64,000 nt of DNA from a bacterium (GCA_905221195.1 CAJNCF010000002.1:248001-312000); one strand, 5' to 3'; positions 19,401 to 29,359 are shown, counted from the stretch's first letter. Translations and numbers: made by a program. The notes: generated by a model not told the origin, from the letters alone.

Positions 19401-22400
19401 GTACAGTACCATACTTACCAATACCATTTGGATCAGAACCATTATCAACAGTCGATGCAACACCCGCCACACGCGCTTTATTCGCTGTAATATTTGCATC
19501 TACATATGCCTTATTGACATGACCTTTCCATACTTCTCCAACTATACCAGCAATATTCCATCCTCGATCACCAACACCATCAATATTACCAATAAATGCA
19601 ACATTTGTTAGTTTAGCTCCAGGACCGTCTAATTTGTTTACAACACCTGCGATATCGTTTTTAGCAACAATATTACCTGTTACTTTAACATTTTCAACAG
19701 TAGTATTTTTTAATGTTCTAGCAAGAGGTGCAATATTTTCAGCCCATGGCATATTAATATTAACATTACCTAAATTAATATCCTTAACTGAACCATTTTC
19801 AATACGATCAAATAAAGGACGAGCCATATTATGAATAGTATAACGATTTCCATCCACACTCGTTAAATTACCATTGAATACTCCTGTTACATATTGTTTA
19901 TTCGGAGTTGGAACATTCGCTGCATTCAAATCAGCTCCTAATTTAAATGTACCATTTTTGTTAGCCTGCATAGCTTTTACAAGGTCATTAAAATTATAAT
20001 AAACATTATCTTCAGCTGCTTTTTGTTTTTCAAAGTAATGTACATACTCTTCGCTTAGTGTATCATCGTCTCTACGTTGAACTAAGTCTGGAGCTTTGGC
20101 TACAACTTTGTACAATGTTTTTCCATCAACAACAACTTCTTCAACTGAACTTACTGCAAGTCTTGTCACTTTATTGTCATGAGTTGTTACACGTAAATAC
20201 AATGGAGAAACGTCTGTCGGCTTTTCAGATAATAAGCTCTTATCTGTTTCATTTCCTTCAGCATCCACACTCATTAAGCTTGTTTCTTTAATATTTTTGA
20301 TTTCAACTTTTTTAAGGTCTAATTGAATTTGTTTATCTTCTAATTTCTCAGTTTCTTCGCCTTCTCCACGATCATAAACCATCGTAGTAGATAGAGTGTA
20401 ACCTTGATAATATTTCAATTTATCTAAAGTAGCATTTAAATTATTTTCAGATACCGTTACTTCTTTAACAAGTTGTCCATCTTTATCTTTTAACGCTAAT
20501 TTGATTGATTTAATTTCTACTCCAGCTGGTTTATTCAATGTATAACTAGCTGTAGCGCTCTTCTTCAAGATATCTTTTTCAGTATTAGCCCACTGTAATG
20601 TTGGTTTTTCTAACCCTTTTGTACCATTCTTAATAATTTTATCTTGAGGTTCTTGGATAACTTTTTCTACTACTGTTGGAGTTTCACTTGTTTTTTCTCC
20701 ACGAATCGTTTTATAGGTTTCAGTAATTTGTTTCTTACCGTCTACACCTTCTTGAGCAACTTTAGTTGTTCCACGTTTTAAAGTGTCATCATCTTCTGTT
20801 TTTGTAGCAAAAGGAATGACTTCTTCTCTTGTCTCAACTTTTGTTCCTTCAATAGGTTTCGTACCTTTTTTAACGACTTTAGAAACAGCGGGAGTTTTTA
20901 CTTCTGTCGTTGTAGAAAGGACTTTATCTGTTTCAACACCTTCTACTGTTTCATAAGTTGTTTTCGTAACTTGAACTCCTTTAGTACCTTGACGTTCAAC
21001 TACCTCTTCACCCACATATTTTGTGTCGTCAGGAACTACTTCTGTTGTGAAATCTAGTTCACTTTCAGTAGACTTCTCAACTGTACCAGTTGTTACTTTA
21101 TATTCTGGTAAGTCTAGCACTGGAGACTTCATTTCATGTTCGGGTTCTTGTGTTCCTTTAGTTGAAACTGGTTCTTTATATTCAGGAAGTTCTGGCTGTA
21201 CTAAAGCTTGGCCTTCCTTACCTTCTTCTTGAGTACCTTTCACTTCAACTGGAGCTTCTGGTAATTCGGGTTGCGTTAGGGCTTGGCCTTCTCTACCTTC
21301 TTCTTGGGTACCTTTAGACTCTACTGTAGTCTCTGGCAATTCGGATTGCGTTAAAGATTGACCTTCCTTACCTGCCTCTTGGGTTCCTTTAGCTACTTGG
21401 TGACTTGGTTCAGCTTGTGGTACTGGAGTTGGAGCAGGTTGCACCTCTTTCTTAGTTCCGACTGCAATGACTTGCGACACAGGATTTTGAACCACTTGAT
21501 CTTCGATGACTTCTCTAACTTCTTGACCATTGACCACCGAAACTTTGGTTACAAGGCGACGCTGACCATTTATTCCAGCTGTGACGATACGAGTTTGTCC
21601 TTCTGCTAGATTCGCATCTGGGCTTGTGATCGTTTCAAAAGGAATCTCTACCAAGCTCTCTTCCTGTCTAGCCTGAGGCTTCTCAAAAACTGGTTTTTCT
21701 TCAACAGCGGGAGCAACTGGAGTCTCTACTACAGGTTTTTCAACGACAGTTTCTGGAGTAACCGCAGCTCTTTCTTGAACGACTTCAGTTTTCTCATTTT
21801 CTTTTGAACTTTGCTTCTCTACTGGCAACTGAGGCTGTTCAGCTGAAACTGGGCTTGATGGATGAAGTTCTGCTTCCTTGAAGTAGCCGATATACTCATA
21901 GCCATCAATGTGGATAATCCCTTCAGCCAAACCTTCATGTGTAGAGGCTGAAATAGTTTGGTTATAAGAAAGCAATTCTTTATTTTCAAATGCGAATGTC
22001 CCATAAGGTACAAAAGTGCTAGCTCCTAAAGAACCAATCAAGAGAACACCTAGGACTTCTCTACGACCTTTTTTAGACACCAAAAAGACTGCTAGAGAAG
22101 CCGTTGCCAAGCCAAGACCTGCTAAAGCAACTTCCTTACTTCCTGTGTAAGGAAGTTGTTGACTGTTAGTTGCCTTCTTACGATAAACTACATAAAGAAT
22201 ATCATCATCTTGAAATTCTGTTGGAACCTCATGGTGAATCAGGGCTTTCTCAGACTCGGTTAATTCCTGCTCCGCTAAATAACGGTAATGAACGCTATGA
22301 GCACCACCAACTTCATTGGCCTGAACCTTATCTACTAAAAGAGTACTGGCACCAAAAAGGAAGGCCCCGATAGCTACAGGACCTACCCCAACAGTTAGCT

Positions 22401-22452
22401 TACGAATCGAATACTTGGTAATTTTTTCTAGTTGTTGTTTTGTTTTTTTCAT
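16498..22452 (-). CDS. zmpB: Cell-surface zinc metalloprotease, peptidase M26 / ZmpB family
   Basis: A very large (1984-residue) surface protease related to pneumococcal ZmpB and IgA1 protease. It has a YSIRK-type signal ([12 protein letters not shown]), an N-terminal LPYTG sorting motif at about 100-104, two hydrophobic stretches, a proline/glutamate-rich region, and three G5 domains at about 268-335, 467-533 and 541-613. Four KGTQE repeats of about 25 residues (355-435) sit between the first two G5 domains. A GLUG-like beta region (about 850-1000) precedes the catalytic domain, which has HETTH at 1646-1650 and the third zinc ligand Glu about 20 residues later (VEAF). The ATG is two bases after the DUF436 stop; an in-frame GTG two codons earlier is possible. 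Substrate not determinable. Confidence 0.92.
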   Translation of the reverse strand: MKKTKQQLEKITKYSIRKLTVGVGPVAIGAFLFGASTLLVDKVQANEVGGAHSVHYRYLAEQELTESEKALIHHEVPTEFQDDDILYVVYRKKATNSQQLPYTGSKEVALAGLGLATASLAVFLVSKKGRREVLGVLLIGSLGASTFVPYGTFAFENKELLSYNQTISASTHEGLAEGIIHIDGYEYIGYFKEAELHPSSPVSAEQPQLPVEKQSSKENEKTEVVQERAAVTPETVVEKPVVETPVAPAVEEKPVFEKPQARQEESLVEIPFETITSPDANLAEGQTRIVTAGINGQRRLVTKVSVVNGQEVREVIEDQVVQNPVSQVIAVGTKKEVQPAPTPVPQAEPSHQVAKGTQEAGKEGQSLTQSELPETTVESKGTQEEGREGQALTQPELPEAPVEVKGTQEEGKEGQALVQPELPEYKEPVSTKGTQEPEHEMKSPVLDLPEYKVTTGTVEKSTESELDFTTEVVPDDTKYVGEEVVERQGTKGVQVTKTTYETVEGVETDKVLSTTTEVKTPAVSKVVKKGTKPIEGTKVETREEVIPFATKTEDDDTLKRGTTKVAQEGVDGKKQITETYKTIRGEKTSETPTVVEKVIQEPQDKIIKNGTKGLEKPTLQWANTEKDILKKSATASYTLNKPAGVEIKSIKLALKDKDGQLVKEVTVSENNLNATLDKLKYYQGYTLSTTMVYDRGEGEETEKLEDKQIQLDLKKVEIKNIKETSLMSVDAEGNETDKSLLSEKPTDVSPLYLRVTTHDNKVTRLAVSSVEEVVVDGKTLYKVVAKAPDLVQRRDDDTLSEEYVHYFEKQKAAEDNVYYNFNDLVKAMQANKNGTFKLGADLNAANVPTPNKQYVTGVFNGNLTSVDGNRYTIHNMARPLFDRIENGSVKDINLGNVNINMPWAENIAPLARTLKNTTVENVKVTGNIVAKNDIAGVVNKLDGPGAKLTNVAFIGNIDGVGDRGWNIAGIVGEVWKGHVNKAYVDANITANKARVAGVASTVDNGSDPNGIGKYGTVRNSVTKGTIKVKTPVEVGGFISKNWAWGKLEDNVSMMKVENGEEFYGSRDIDAEDGYFTNNALDRNFVVKDVSTGDRSFKRSRSNRIREIELEEANKKIAALDITADKFEIAPLVEDKLNLVKPKSDTYKEIQDYKADRELAYRNIEKLQPFYNKEWIINQGNKIPAGSKLLTTEVLSVTGMKDGQFVTDLSDASHIMIHYADGTKEEKVVTRKADSQVQQVREYSIEGLGDVVYTPNMVVKDRTQLINDIKAKLDSVQLISPEVRALMDKRGKAEENTDARKDGYIKNLFLEESFEETKANLDKLVKALVENEDHQLNGDEAAMKSLVKKVDENKAKIMMALTYLNRYYGFKYNDMSIKDLMMFKPDFYGKNVSVIDRLIQIGSSEKNLKGDRTQDAYRDVIAGATGKGNLNDFLTYNMKLFTEDTDMNVWYKKAVSHTNYIVEKQSSNPDFANKKYHLYENLNNGEHGRYILPLLNTKKAHMFLISTYNTLAFSAFEKYGKKTEAEREAFKKEIDLRAQEQINYLDFWSRLAADNVRNQLLKSENMVPSAIWDNQEVPGHGWADRMGHNKNGDYAPVREFYGPTGKWHGYNGMGAYAYIFERPQNSEAVYYIISSMISDFGTSAFTHETTHINDRMAYLGGWRHREGTDVEAFAQGMLQSPSVSNPNGEYGALGLNMAYERQNDGKQWYNYNPNMLDSRAKIDHYMKNYNEALMMLDHLEADAVIAKNDGTNDKWFKKMDKEWRSNADRNSLKGEPHQWDKLRDLNDAEKAEKITSIDQLVDNNFVTKHGMPGNGRYRAEGFDTAYQTVNMMAGIYGGNTSQSAVGSISFKHNTFRMWGYFGYVNGFVGYASNKYKQESKAAGRPGLGDDFIIEKVSGGKFHTLEEWKKEWFKEVKAKGEKGFVEIEINGEKISTYARLQELFNKAVENDLKAGNSNQTVALKEKVYKQLLQKSDGFAGDLFTKA
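20976..21430 (-). repeat. Tandem KGTQE repeats in the M26 protease gene
   Basis: Four tandem copies of a unit of about 75 bp encoding KGTQE-(E/A)G-(K/R)EGQ-(S/A)L-(T/V)Q-(S/P)ELPE, the last copy diverged. The region links the first and second G5 domains. Copy number is likely to differ between strains because neighbouring copies are similar at DNA level. The right boundary is approximate. Confidence 0.7.
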
Positions 22453-22454
22453 TC

Positions 22455-23018
22455 TCACGACTTTCTAATAGAATCTTGCGGATAGTGCGCACGCGCACCT
22501 CCAATTAATTTTGGACGACTAGCCAACGCCGTTACATGGGCATGACCAATCTCTCTCAAAAGAGGGCGAATTGGAACCTGAACATGCTTGACATGCATGC
22601 CAATTGCAGTGTCTCCAATATCCAATCCAGCATGGGCCTTGATAAATTCAACCTCAACTGGATCCTGCATAAACTTGAAGGCTGCCAATTGACCCGAACC
22701 TCCTGCATGAAGAGTAGGAAGGACACTGACGATTTCCAGACCAAACTGTTCTGCAATCTGACGTTCAACAACGAGAGCTCGATTGACATGTTCACAACCT
22801 TGAACAGCTAGATGAATTCCTTTTTCCTCTAGGATATCTAGAATGGTCTTCACAATGATTTCCCCAATTTCTTGGCTAGATTCCTTGCCAATCTGACCAC
22901 CTATTACCTCACTAGAAGAGAGGCCCAAAACAAAGATAGATCCCTGCTTCAAATTGGCCTTTTCCAATACATCTTCTACAATCTGGCTTGTTTCTCTTTG
23001 AATATCTTTTTCCTTCAT
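22455..23018 (-). CDS. DUF436 family protein (TIGR01440-like)
   Basis: A 187-residue cytoplasmic protein of the DUF436 family, recognisable by [19 protein letters not shown] near residue 38, [13 protein letters not shown] around 80 and the [19 protein letters not shown] block. Function is unknown. I place the start at 23018, nine bases after AGAGG; the longer frame (MTKEVSS) lacks a ribosome site. It has its own promoter after the histidine kinase terminator and ends two bases before the protease gene, so the protease is expressed as the second gene of this transcript. Confidence 0.88.
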   Translation of the reverse strand: MKEKDIQRETSQIVEDVLEKANLKQGSIFVLGLSSSEVIGGQIGKESSQEIGEIIVKTILDILEEKGIHLAVQGCEHVNRALVVERQIAEQFGLEIVSVLPTLHAGGSGQLAAFKFMQDPVEVEFIKAHAGLDIGDTAIGMHVKHVQVPIRPLLREIGHAHVTALASRPKLIGGARAHYPQDSIRKS

Positions 23019-23044
23019 ACTTGATACCTCTTTTGTCATTATCT

Positions 23045-23098
23045 ATCATATCGTTTTTTCTTGTTTTTAGCAAGATAGACAAACTAGAAAGCTTTCTC
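23045..23098 (-). promoter_or_regulatory. Promoter of the DUF436-protease operon with upstream palindrome
   Basis: TTGCTA (23068-23073), 17 bp, TATGAT (23045-23050). Fourteen bases upstream of the -35 lies a perfect 12-base palindrome AGAAAGCTTTCT (23087-23098), a candidate site for the response regulator encoded just upstream (inference). Confidence 0.55.
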
Positions 23099-23110
23099 AA
23101 TTACGCATAA

Positions 23111-23134
23111 AACTCCCAGAATTGACTGGGAGTT
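23111..23134 (-). terminator. Terminator of the two-component system
   Basis: Perfect 9-bp arms AACTCCCAG and CTGGGAGTT around AATTGA at the histidine kinase stop codon. The T run is short (TTTT), so read-through into DUF436-zmpB is possible. Confidence 0.7.
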
Positions 23135-24824
23135 AGCTAGTTTCTATTCTATTTATGTATATTTCAACCGTCGTTCCTTTGTCGGGTGCAGAATCAATCT
23201 TCATCTGATAATCTTCTCCAAAATGAAGTTTGAGTCGTTGGTTGACATTTTGAAGGCCAACTCCCCCACGTTTAAGGTTACTCTGACTACTATCGCCAGG
23301 ATTTTTGAATCCAACGCCGTCATCCTCAATGCGGATGACTAGTCCTCTATCCTTTTTCTGAACAGAAACTCTAATATGTCCCTGACCTTCCTTCTCCTTA
23401 ATGCCATGGTAAAGAGCATTTTCTACTAGGGGTTGTAACACCAGTTTAGGCAAGACTAGCTTATCAAAGACAGGATTTTCAGCAATTTCATATTCCAGCT
23501 TATCTCCATAACGCTGTTTCTGGATAAAGAGGTACTGGCGAACATGATTGATTTCATCAGAAAGAGAAATCAAATCCTTACCTTGATTGAGCGCCAAGCG
23601 GAAATAGGTTGCCAAGGACTTGGTTACCTGAACCACCCGCTGACTATCCTGAAACTCAGCCATCCAGATAATAGTGTCCAAGGTGTTGTAGAGGAAATGG
23701 GGGTTAATCTGACTCGACAAGGCTTGAAGTTCATACTGACGAGTCGTTTCTTCCTGCTTGCGCACATCTGCCATCAGCTGATCAATCTGATCCAACATGG
23801 CATTGAACTGGCGAGTCACTTCTCTCAGTTCATAGGCACCAGCCTCCTTAGCACGCAGATTTTGAGCACCAGAAGCAATTTCCAGCATGGTTTCTCTCAA
23901 ATTCTTCAAAGGAGCAATCCAGCGCTTGAGACTGAACCACACCAAGCAGAGACAGGCAAGAAGAGATGTGACACTGGCCCCAAGCAAGGTCCACAAGAGC
24001 TGACTCCGAACCTGGTCTAACTTCTCCAACGAAGAAACTCCTATAACCGTCCAATCAGTTCCTGCAATCTGTTCCTGACTGACGTAGGATTTGTGGCCAG
24101 AAGTGTAGCCCTGCCCTGTCTCAATATAGGGTTTCATGGCCTCCATTTCACTAGATGAGCTATAAACTGTGTGTTGAGGATGGTAGACAAATTCATGGTT
24201 TTCATTGATGATAAAGGCAAACCCTTGCTGCCCCAACTGGAGCTGGTTGAGATAGGCTTCCAGAGTTTCGTAGGAAATATCCAAGCGAAGCACACCCAGA
24301 TTGGCTCCCTTTGCATCAACAAGTTCTTGAGTGACAGAAATGACCCACTGACTGTCCGATTTACGAGCTGGTGTCAAAACTGGCTTAGCCCCCTGATGAA
24401 TAGCCTTTTGGTACCAATCCTCAGCCATCATATCAGAAGAAGTTTTCATTTGCACACTGTCATCTGTAGAAATGACCTGACCTGATTTGGTGACCAATAC
24501 AACAGCTTTCAAGTCCTGATCTGCCTTTAAGATAGTCAAAAATAAATCTCGGATTCCCTCGACCTTGTCTTGACTGGGATTCTCAGCATAGGTTAGAACA
24601 TCTGCCTGCTGGGTCAAACTGTTCGAGGTGGTTTCTAATTTTTTGATATAAGACTGAATAAAGTGGCTAGTTTGGCTAATGGTCGTTTGGCTATTGCCCT
24701 CAATAGTGGCCTCAATAGCTGATGAGCTCGATTGATAGTAGAAGGTCCCGACCACAGCCAGGAGGATGAGAAAGACCAGAAAGATAGAAATAACCATTCT
24801 GACTAGGAGAGAAGAACGCTTCAT
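23133..24824 (-). CDS. Sensor histidine kinase, YesM/LytS type
   Basis: A 563-residue membrane sensor. A transmembrane segment (about 8-30) is followed by an extracytoplasmic Cache-like sensor domain (about 35-280), a second transmembrane segment (about 275-297), a HAMP linker, and a His_kinase domain in which the phosphoacceptor is in SSQINPHFLYNTLD. The ATPase domain ends with DDGVGF and GVGLQNVNQRL boxes. The pair with the downstream-overlapping regulator matches pneumococcal TCS09 by position beside the ZmpB-like gene (from memory). The start overlaps the regulator stop by four bases (ATGA), so stoichiometric expression is expected. Confidence 0.92.
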   Translation of the reverse strand: MKRSSLLVRMVISIFLVFLILLAVVGTFYYQSSSSAIEATIEGNSQTTISQTSHFIQSYIKKLETTSNSLTQQADVLTYAENPSQDKVEGIRDLFLTILKADQDLKAVVLVTKSGQVISTDDSVQMKTSSDMMAEDWYQKAIHQGAKPVLTPARKSDSQWVISVTQELVDAKGANLGVLRLDISYETLEAYLNQLQLGQQGFAFIINENHEFVYHPQHTVYSSSSEMEAMKPYIETGQGYTSGHKSYVSQEQIAGTDWTVIGVSSLEKLDQVRSQLLWTLLGASVTSLLACLCLVWFSLKRWIAPLKNLRETMLEIASGAQNLRAKEAGAYELREVTRQFNAMLDQIDQLMADVRKQEETTRQYELQALSSQINPHFLYNTLDTIIWMAEFQDSQRVVQVTKSLATYFRLALNQGKDLISLSDEINHVRQYLFIQKQRYGDKLEYEIAENPVFDKLVLPKLVLQPLVENALYHGIKEKEGQGHIRVSVQKKDRGLVIRIEDDGVGFKNPGDSSQSNLKRGGVGLQNVNQRLKLHFGEDYQMKIDSAPDKGTTVEIYINRIETS

Positions 24825-25558
24825 CTGCCTTCTCCCTTCTTAAACTGACGAGGTGTCACACCTGCAATCTGTTTAAAACGTTGGGTAAAATAGTTCATAT
24901 CTTCAAAACCAACCTTTTCCGCTATCTCATAAATCTTTAAATCTGTAGTCAAGAGCAAGAGCTTGGCTTGTTTGACACGCTCTCGTACCAGATAATCCTG
25001 AAAAGGAAGACCCAGCTCTTTCTTAATCAAGGAGCTCAGATAAGTCGGACTAAAACCCAAGTCACTGGCCAAAGACTTCAAACTAAACTGGCTATCAGCC
25101 AGATGAGACTGGATTTTCTGGGCCATGTTTCCCTCAAACTTATCAGTCAATAAATCTTGTAACTGCTCTTCCTTTTCTTCCTTGTCCAACTTTTGCTTGA
25201 TTTTCCCCAACATCTCCTCAATGTCCTGACGAGAAAAGGGCTTAAGCAAGTAGTCATCCACACCGAGTTTGACAGCAGACAAGGCATAATCAAAATCATC
25301 ATAGCCTGTCAAAAAAACCAAATGCACCTGAGGATAGGTTTCTCGTACCAGACTGGCCAACTGGATGCCATTTAGCTGAGGCATGTTGATATCGGTTAAA
25401 ATAATATCTGGCACCTGCTTTTGGATCAAGTCCCAAGCCTGTCTTCCATTTTCAGCCTGACCAATGATTTCCATATCGTAGGCTGCTACATTGACCAGCT
25501 TGGTCAAACCTTGTCTTACTAGATATTCATCCTCTACGATTAAGATTGTGTAGGTCAT
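24821..25558 (-). CDS. Response regulator, YesN type with AraC DNA-binding domain
   Basis: A 245-residue regulator with an N-terminal receiver domain (acidic pair ED at 9-10, phosphoacceptor Asp56 in LTDINMP, lysine in YLLKPFSR) and a C-terminal AraC-type double helix-turn-helix (FSPTYLSSLIKKELG, then EIAEKVGFEDMNYFTQRFKQ). It is the partner of the overlapping YesM-type kinase. The obvious candidate target is the DUF436-protease operon downstream, which has a palindrome near its promoter. The start has AAAGGAGAG upstream, and a -10 TATACT lies at 25588-25593. Confidence 0.93.
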   Translation of the reverse strand: MTYTILIVEDEYLVRQGLTKLVNVAAYDMEIIGQAENGRQAWDLIQKQVPDIILTDINMPQLNGIQLASLVRETYPQVHLVFLTGYDDFDYALSAVKLGVDDYLLKPFSRQDIEEMLGKIKQKLDKEEKEEQLQDLLTDKFEGNMAQKIQSHLADSQFSLKSLASDLGFSPTYLSSLIKKELGLPFQDYLVRERVKQAKLLLLTTDLKIYEIAEKVGFEDMNYFTQRFKQIAGVTPRQFKKGEGR

Positions 25559-25628
25559 GCTTCTCTCCTTTGTAACTTACTAGTATCAGTATAGCAAATT
25601 TCTCCTCTAACTGCTTAGGAAAGTCCTC

Positions 25629-26741
25629 TTAATCAACATAATCTAGTAAATAAGCATAGCCTTTTTCTTCCATTTTGTCTTTGGGAATAAAGCGGATAGA
25701 CAGACTATTGATACAGTAGCGCAAGCCACCCTTGTCCTGTGGGCCGTCCGTAAAGACATGGCCAAGGTGAGAATCTCCAACTCGGCTTCTCACTTCCATG
25801 CGCGTCATATTGTAAGACTTGTCTTCTTTGTAGGTGGCAACATCTGGACTGATGGGTTGGGTAAAACTAGGCCAACCGCAACCAGACTCAAACTTGTCCT
25901 TTGATGAAAAGAGGGGTTCTCCAGTTGCCACATCCACATAGATACCGGATTCGAATTTATCCCAGTAGCGGTTTGAAAAGGCCCGTTCTGTTTGATTTTT
26001 CTGGGTGACTGCATACTCCTCAGGTGACAAGGTCTTTTTCAATTCCTCATCACTTGGCTTAGGATATTTGCTGGCATCAATGACGGGGTAGGCAGCCTGA
26101 TTGACGTTGATATGACAGTAGCCATTTGGATTTTTCTTGAGGTAGTCTTGATGGTAATCCTCTGCCACCACAAAATTCTTCAAGGGCTCCTTTTCAACTG
26201 CTAGAGGTTGGTCGTATTTCTTAGCCACCTCATCAAAGACTTGGTTAATCACCTCTAAATCCTTGTCATCTGTGTAATAAACACCAGTACGGTACTGGGT
26301 TCCCACATCATTTCCTTGTTTATTTTTGCTGGTTGGATTGATAATGCGGAAATAGTGAAGCAGGATTTCTTTAAGAGAAATTTGATTAGCATCATAGGTG
26401 ACATGAACAGTCTCCGCATGACCTGTTTGGTTAATCAACTCGTACTTGGTTGTTTCCCCTCTACCATTTGCATAGCCTGAAACGGCATCTGTCACTCCAG
26501 GAACGCGCGAGAAGTATTCCTCCACTCCCCAGAAACATCCTCCAGCTAGATAAATTTCATGCAAATCTGCATCTTTACTCACTTCTGTTTTTTTCACTGT
26601 TTTTCCTCCTTGGCTAACTGATGCTTTCTCAATTTGCGAGCTATCTGTCTGCCCTGCATTTCGCATCAATAGAAAATAGAAACCGGTTATGGCTAGGAAA
26701 AAAATCCCTGCCAAGACAAACAATTTTACTTTATCGTTCAT
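25629..26741 (-). CDS. msrAB: Extracytoplasmic methionine sulfoxide reductase MsrA-MsrB fusion
   Basis: Reduces both S- and R-methionine sulfoxide in oxidised proteins. The 370-residue protein has an N-terminal membrane anchor (about 5-25), a linker, then an MsrA domain with [10 protein letters not shown] (Cys69 catalytic) and an MsrB domain with paired zinc-type features absent or reduced, ending [11 protein letters not shown] (Cys343 catalytic). The anchor places both domains outside the membrane. The gene follows ccdA and a thioredoxin-like lipoprotein by 9-14 bases, which together should deliver electrons to it. No promoter is seen in between, so the three form one operon. Confidence 0.95.
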   Translation of the reverse strand: MNDKVKLFVLAGIFFLAITGFYFLLMRNAGQTDSSQIEKASVSQGGKTVKKTEVSKDADLHEIYLAGGCFWGVEEYFSRVPGVTDAVSGYANGRGETTKYELINQTGHAETVHVTYDANQISLKEILLHYFRIINPTSKNKQGNDVGTQYRTGVYYTDDKDLEVINQVFDEVAKKYDQPLAVEKEPLKNFVVAEDYHQDYLKKNPNGYCHINVNQAAYPVIDASKYPKPSDEELKKTLSPEEYAVTQKNQTERAFSNRYWDKFESGIYVDVATGEPLFSSKDKFESGCGWPSFTQPISPDVATYKEDKSYNMTRMEVRSRVGDSHLGHVFTDGPQDKGGLRYCINSLSIRFIPKDKMEEKGYAYLLDYVD

Positions 26742-26750
26742 GACTTTTCT

Positions 26751-27314
26751 CTACCCCATTTCTTTCAATTCTTTTAAAATCATATCCTTATCCATAAAAC
26801 CTGGTTGCGTTTTGACCAGTTCGCCTTCCTTGTCTATAAAGGCTTGAGTTGGGTAAGAACGGACACCATAACTTTCCAAAAGTTTGCCAGATGGATCAAT
26901 TAGAACTGGGAAATTTTTATAATCCAAGCCCTTGTACCAGTTCTTAAAATCAGCTTCCGCTTGTTCCCCCTTGTGACCAGGAGACACCACTGTCAAGACC
27001 ACATAGTCGTCTCCAGCATCCTTAGCAATTTTATCCGTATCTGGAAGACTGGCTAGACAGATGGAACACCAAGACGCCCAGAATTTGAGATAGACTTTCT
27101 TGCCCTTGTAATCAGACAAGCGGTAGGTCTTGCCATCTACTCCTATCAATTCAAAGTCAGCGACTGCCTGACCTTTAGTCACAGTTTGCGCACTGACTTG
27201 TTCTGTTTTTGTTTGCTCCTTCATAGTAGACTCGTCTGACATGTTTTTAGCTGAACAGGCTGCCAAACAACAGATTGAGCCTACTCCAAGGAGACATGTT
27301 TGCCATTTTTTCAT
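26751..27314 (-). CDS. TlpA/ResA-type thioredoxin-fold lipoprotein
   Basis: A 187-residue lipoprotein: signal peptide with lipobox LAAC (Cys20), a charged linker, then a redoxin domain with the active-site motif WCSIC (Cys83, Cys86) and a cis-proline region near VRSYPTQAF. Such proteins act outside the membrane as disulfide reductants that receive electrons from CcdA. The following gene is MsrAB, its likely client. The start at 27314 has GAGAGGAAG upstream; the longer frame beginning inside ccdA is unlikely because it would lack the lipoprotein signal at the N terminus. Confidence 0.93.
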   Translation of the reverse strand: MKKWQTCLLGVGSICCLAACSAKNMSDESTMKEQTKTEQVSAQTVTKGQAVADFELIGVDGKTYRLSDYKGKKVYLKFWASWCSICLASLPDTDKIAKDAGDDYVVLTVVSPGHKGEQAEADFKNWYKGLDYKNFPVLIDPSGKLLESYGVRSYPTQAFIDKEGELVKTQPGFMDKDMILKELKEMG

Positions 27315-27327
27315 TTCTTCTTCCTCT

Positions 27328-28038
27328 CTATTCAAATAATGTAGTCAAAATGGAAGCATTTCCCAAAAGCACCAAGATTCCCATCACAATAATGAGGAAA
27401 CCACCCACTTTTTTTAGGGTTCCGAGATAAGGATGGAGTTTTCGAAAATGTTTCAAAACATAGCTGGAGGCAAGAGCTAGAACCAAAAATGGTAGCGCTA
27501 GACCCAGCGTGTAAACCAACATGAGACCAGCTCCCTGCCAAGCTCCTGAACCACCTGAAGCCGCCAAGGCCAAAACAGAGCCCAGAACTGGACCCACACA
27601 TGGCGTCCAAGCAAAACTAAAGGTCAAGCCCAGTAAAAATGCCTGACTATAGCCCTTACCCTTTTGCCCCTGTCTCTTTAATTGTAGCCTTTTTTCCTTG
27701 TAGAGTCCTTGCAAATGTAAGACTTCCATCTGGTGCAAGCCCAAGAGAATGATGACCGCACCCGTCACATACTGAAACCAAGAAGCATACAGCAAATTGC
27801 CTAAAAAACCAGCTCCATAGCCCAGTAAGATAAAAACAAAGGAAAGCCCTATTATAAAGGCCAGAGTTCGTAATAAACTGACAACTGAGATTAAAAATTT
27901 TCCGCTAGAATCCTGAGCACCATCTTTGTCATCCAGTAATACCCCTGCATAGACTGGTAACAAGGGTAAAATACAAGGAGAAAAGAAGGAAAGAATTCCA
28001 GCAAAAAAAACACTGATAAAAAAGATTATATTATCCAT
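27328..28038 (-). CDS. ccdA: Thiol-disulfide transporter CcdA
   Basis: A 236-residue integral membrane protein with about six transmembrane helices. The two conserved cysteines are in FFSPCILPLLP (residue 22) and TPCVGPVLGS, which carry reducing equivalents across the membrane. GLTFSFAWTPCVGPV is the typical CcdA block. First gene of the ccdA-TlpA-MsrAB operon; GGAGGAAGG precedes the ATG, and a -10 TATAAT lies at 28071-28076. Because no cytochrome c genes are near, its role here is envelope redox repair. Confidence 0.94.
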   Translation of the reverse strand: MDNIIFFISVFFAGILSFFSPCILPLLPVYAGVLLDDKDGAQDSSGKFLISVVSLLRTLAFIIGLSFVFILLGYGAGFLGNLLYASWFQYVTGAVIILLGLHQMEVLHLQGLYKEKRLQLKRQGQKGKGYSQAFLLGLTFSFAWTPCVGPVLGSVLALAASGGSGAWQGAGLMLVYTLGLALPFLVLALASSYVLKHFRKLHPYLGTLKKVGGFLIIVMGILVLLGNASILTTLFE

Positions 28039-28218
28039 TGCCTTCCTCCATTCTTTGATTTGATAGGACTATTATAACCCCAAAGTTCCAGAAAAAACAG
28101 GGACAATAATAGGGTAAAATAGGAATTTAATCAGGTTATACTTCAAAGAAATCAAAAAAGCATGAGTAAAAGGGTAAGCTATCTTAGGTTTTAGAGCGAA
28201 CATCTAGTAAACTAAAAA

Positions 28219-28251
28219 ACAGATTCTTCCATCTATCACGGAAAAATCTGT
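28219..28251. repeat. Inverted repeat between ccdA and the Rpn remnant
   Basis: ACAGATTCTTCC and GGAAAAATCTGT form a 12-bp stem with one mismatch and a 9-base loop. It may be a terminator for the nuclease gene or the end of an old mobile unit. The remaining bases from 28080 to 28210 show no gene. Confidence 0.45.
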
Positions 28252-28264
28252 CATTGATTTACTG

Positions 28265-28333
28265 ATTTACAAAAAATTCCAATTACGGTTTACGAACCTT
28301 ATCTTTGCTGGTTTCTCTGTATTTTTTTAGTTC
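28265..28333 (-). pseudogene. Remnant of a second Rpn-family nuclease gene
   Basis: The 66 bases at about 28268-28333 are a diverged copy of an internal part of the adjacent intact gene (28625-28690), encoding ELKKYRETSKDKVRKP before an in-frame stop. The copy begins immediately after the stop codon of the intact gene, so it is a paralogue fragment left by recombination. It cannot encode a functional protein. Confidence 0.75.
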
Positions 28334-29212
28334 TTATTTGCGATGCTCTTTCAATAGTTCTTCAAACTCAGAGATAGTCATACCTAACTGCTGGCTGGCA
28401 ACCTCAGAAGTCAGAAGACCTTGGTGGACCATATCTAGGAAGGCAAAAAATTTCCCTTCCTCCCTAGCAGTTTCCAAAGCATAATCCTGTGCTAACAAGG
28501 CCTGTTCTTCTCGCATACGTAGTTGGCTAAACATCTTCCTGTCCTCCTCGGACCAGCTTTTATAGTCTAGCAGTTGGTCTGCCTGGATGATGACTCGCTC
28601 GGGTTGCTGGGTAAAGGGCTTGTTGCCAAAAAACTCCAACCATGGCTTGCGAACCTCGTCTTTGCTGGTTTCTCTGTATTTTTTTAGTTCCAAGAATGCC
28701 ATCTTGACCAGATGGTTTTCTTGTCCATTGTTTGTGATGGTTAAAACCTCACCTGTCGTATCCTCTCTCATGCTAAAGCTATGAAAAGCCAAATCATCTG
28801 AGAAATAATTGCTATCCACAATTGCGATAGCGTATACTGGTGAGATGTGTTTGTAGCTCTGGTGTGTATCACCTTCACGTTGGCGAATTTTTTCTAGGTT
28901 TTGATTGACCTGACTACACAAGTAAGCCCACAAACGATTGATGAAAAAATTCTGATGATGTACCTGAATCTCAATGATAACTTGTGTCCCATTATCTAGT
29001 TCAGCTAAAACGTCTATGCTAGTATAGAAATCTTGGGCTGAATATGGTACGGAAGGCAAGACGTGAATGTTACTTCCCTCCAAAATAGTCACATTTTTTG
29101 CTGGTAAATCCAACATATCACGGATAAATTGACAAGTGATTTCTGGATTGCTAAAAATCTTCTTAGCAACTAAATCATTGGTCGGGCTGATGCCCGGATG
29201 ACGTACAGTCAT
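28334..29212 (-). CDS. Rpn family PD-(D/E)XK nuclease/transposase-like protein
   Basis: A 292-residue protein of the PDDEXK_2 / Rpn family, once annotated as transposases and now known as recombination-promoting nucleases. Visible features are the N-terminal NDLVAKKIF block, the nuclease core SIDVLAEL with downstream VIIEIQVHHQ (the D...ExQ metal-binding motif), and QERVI-like DYKSWSEEDRKMF. The C-terminal part is charged and helical. The start is at 29212 (AGGAGAG upstream). Its downstream flank holds a degenerate paralogue fragment, as expected for a family that duplicates and decays often. Confidence 0.88.
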   Translation of the reverse strand: MTVRHPGISPTNDLVAKKIFSNPEITCQFIRDMLDLPAKNVTILEGSNIHVLPSVPYSAQDFYTSIDVLAELDNGTQVIIEIQVHHQNFFINRLWAYLCSQVNQNLEKIRQREGDTHQSYKHISPVYAIAIVDSNYFSDDLAFHSFSMREDTTGEVLTITNNGQENHLVKMAFLELKKYRETSKDEVRKPWLEFFGNKPFTQQPERVIIQADQLLDYKSWSEEDRKMFSQLRMREEQALLAQDYALETAREEGKFFAFLDMVHQGLLTSEVASQQLGMTISEFEELLKEHRK

Positions 29213-29331
29213 ACTTTCTCTCCTTTCATTATAGCACATTTTTAAATCTAGGTTTACTAGATTCTCTGCTACTACTTATTTATTCGGAAAAGAGAGGATA
29301 AATGAAACAGTAAATAAAAAATGAGGACAGC

Positions 29332-29359
29332 GGATAAGCAATAAATTTTAAGCTTATCT
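29332..29359 (-). terminator. Hairpin at the end of the GNAT gene
   Basis: GGATAAGC and GCTTATCT arms (8 bp) overlap the stop region of the acetyltransferase gene. No strong T run, so moderate evidence. Confidence 0.5.

Noticed and set aside
23544..24020. A 158-residue plus-strand frame inside the histidine kinase gene
   Set aside because: It is antisense to a clear kinase gene, has no ribosome site, and shows no recognisable domain.
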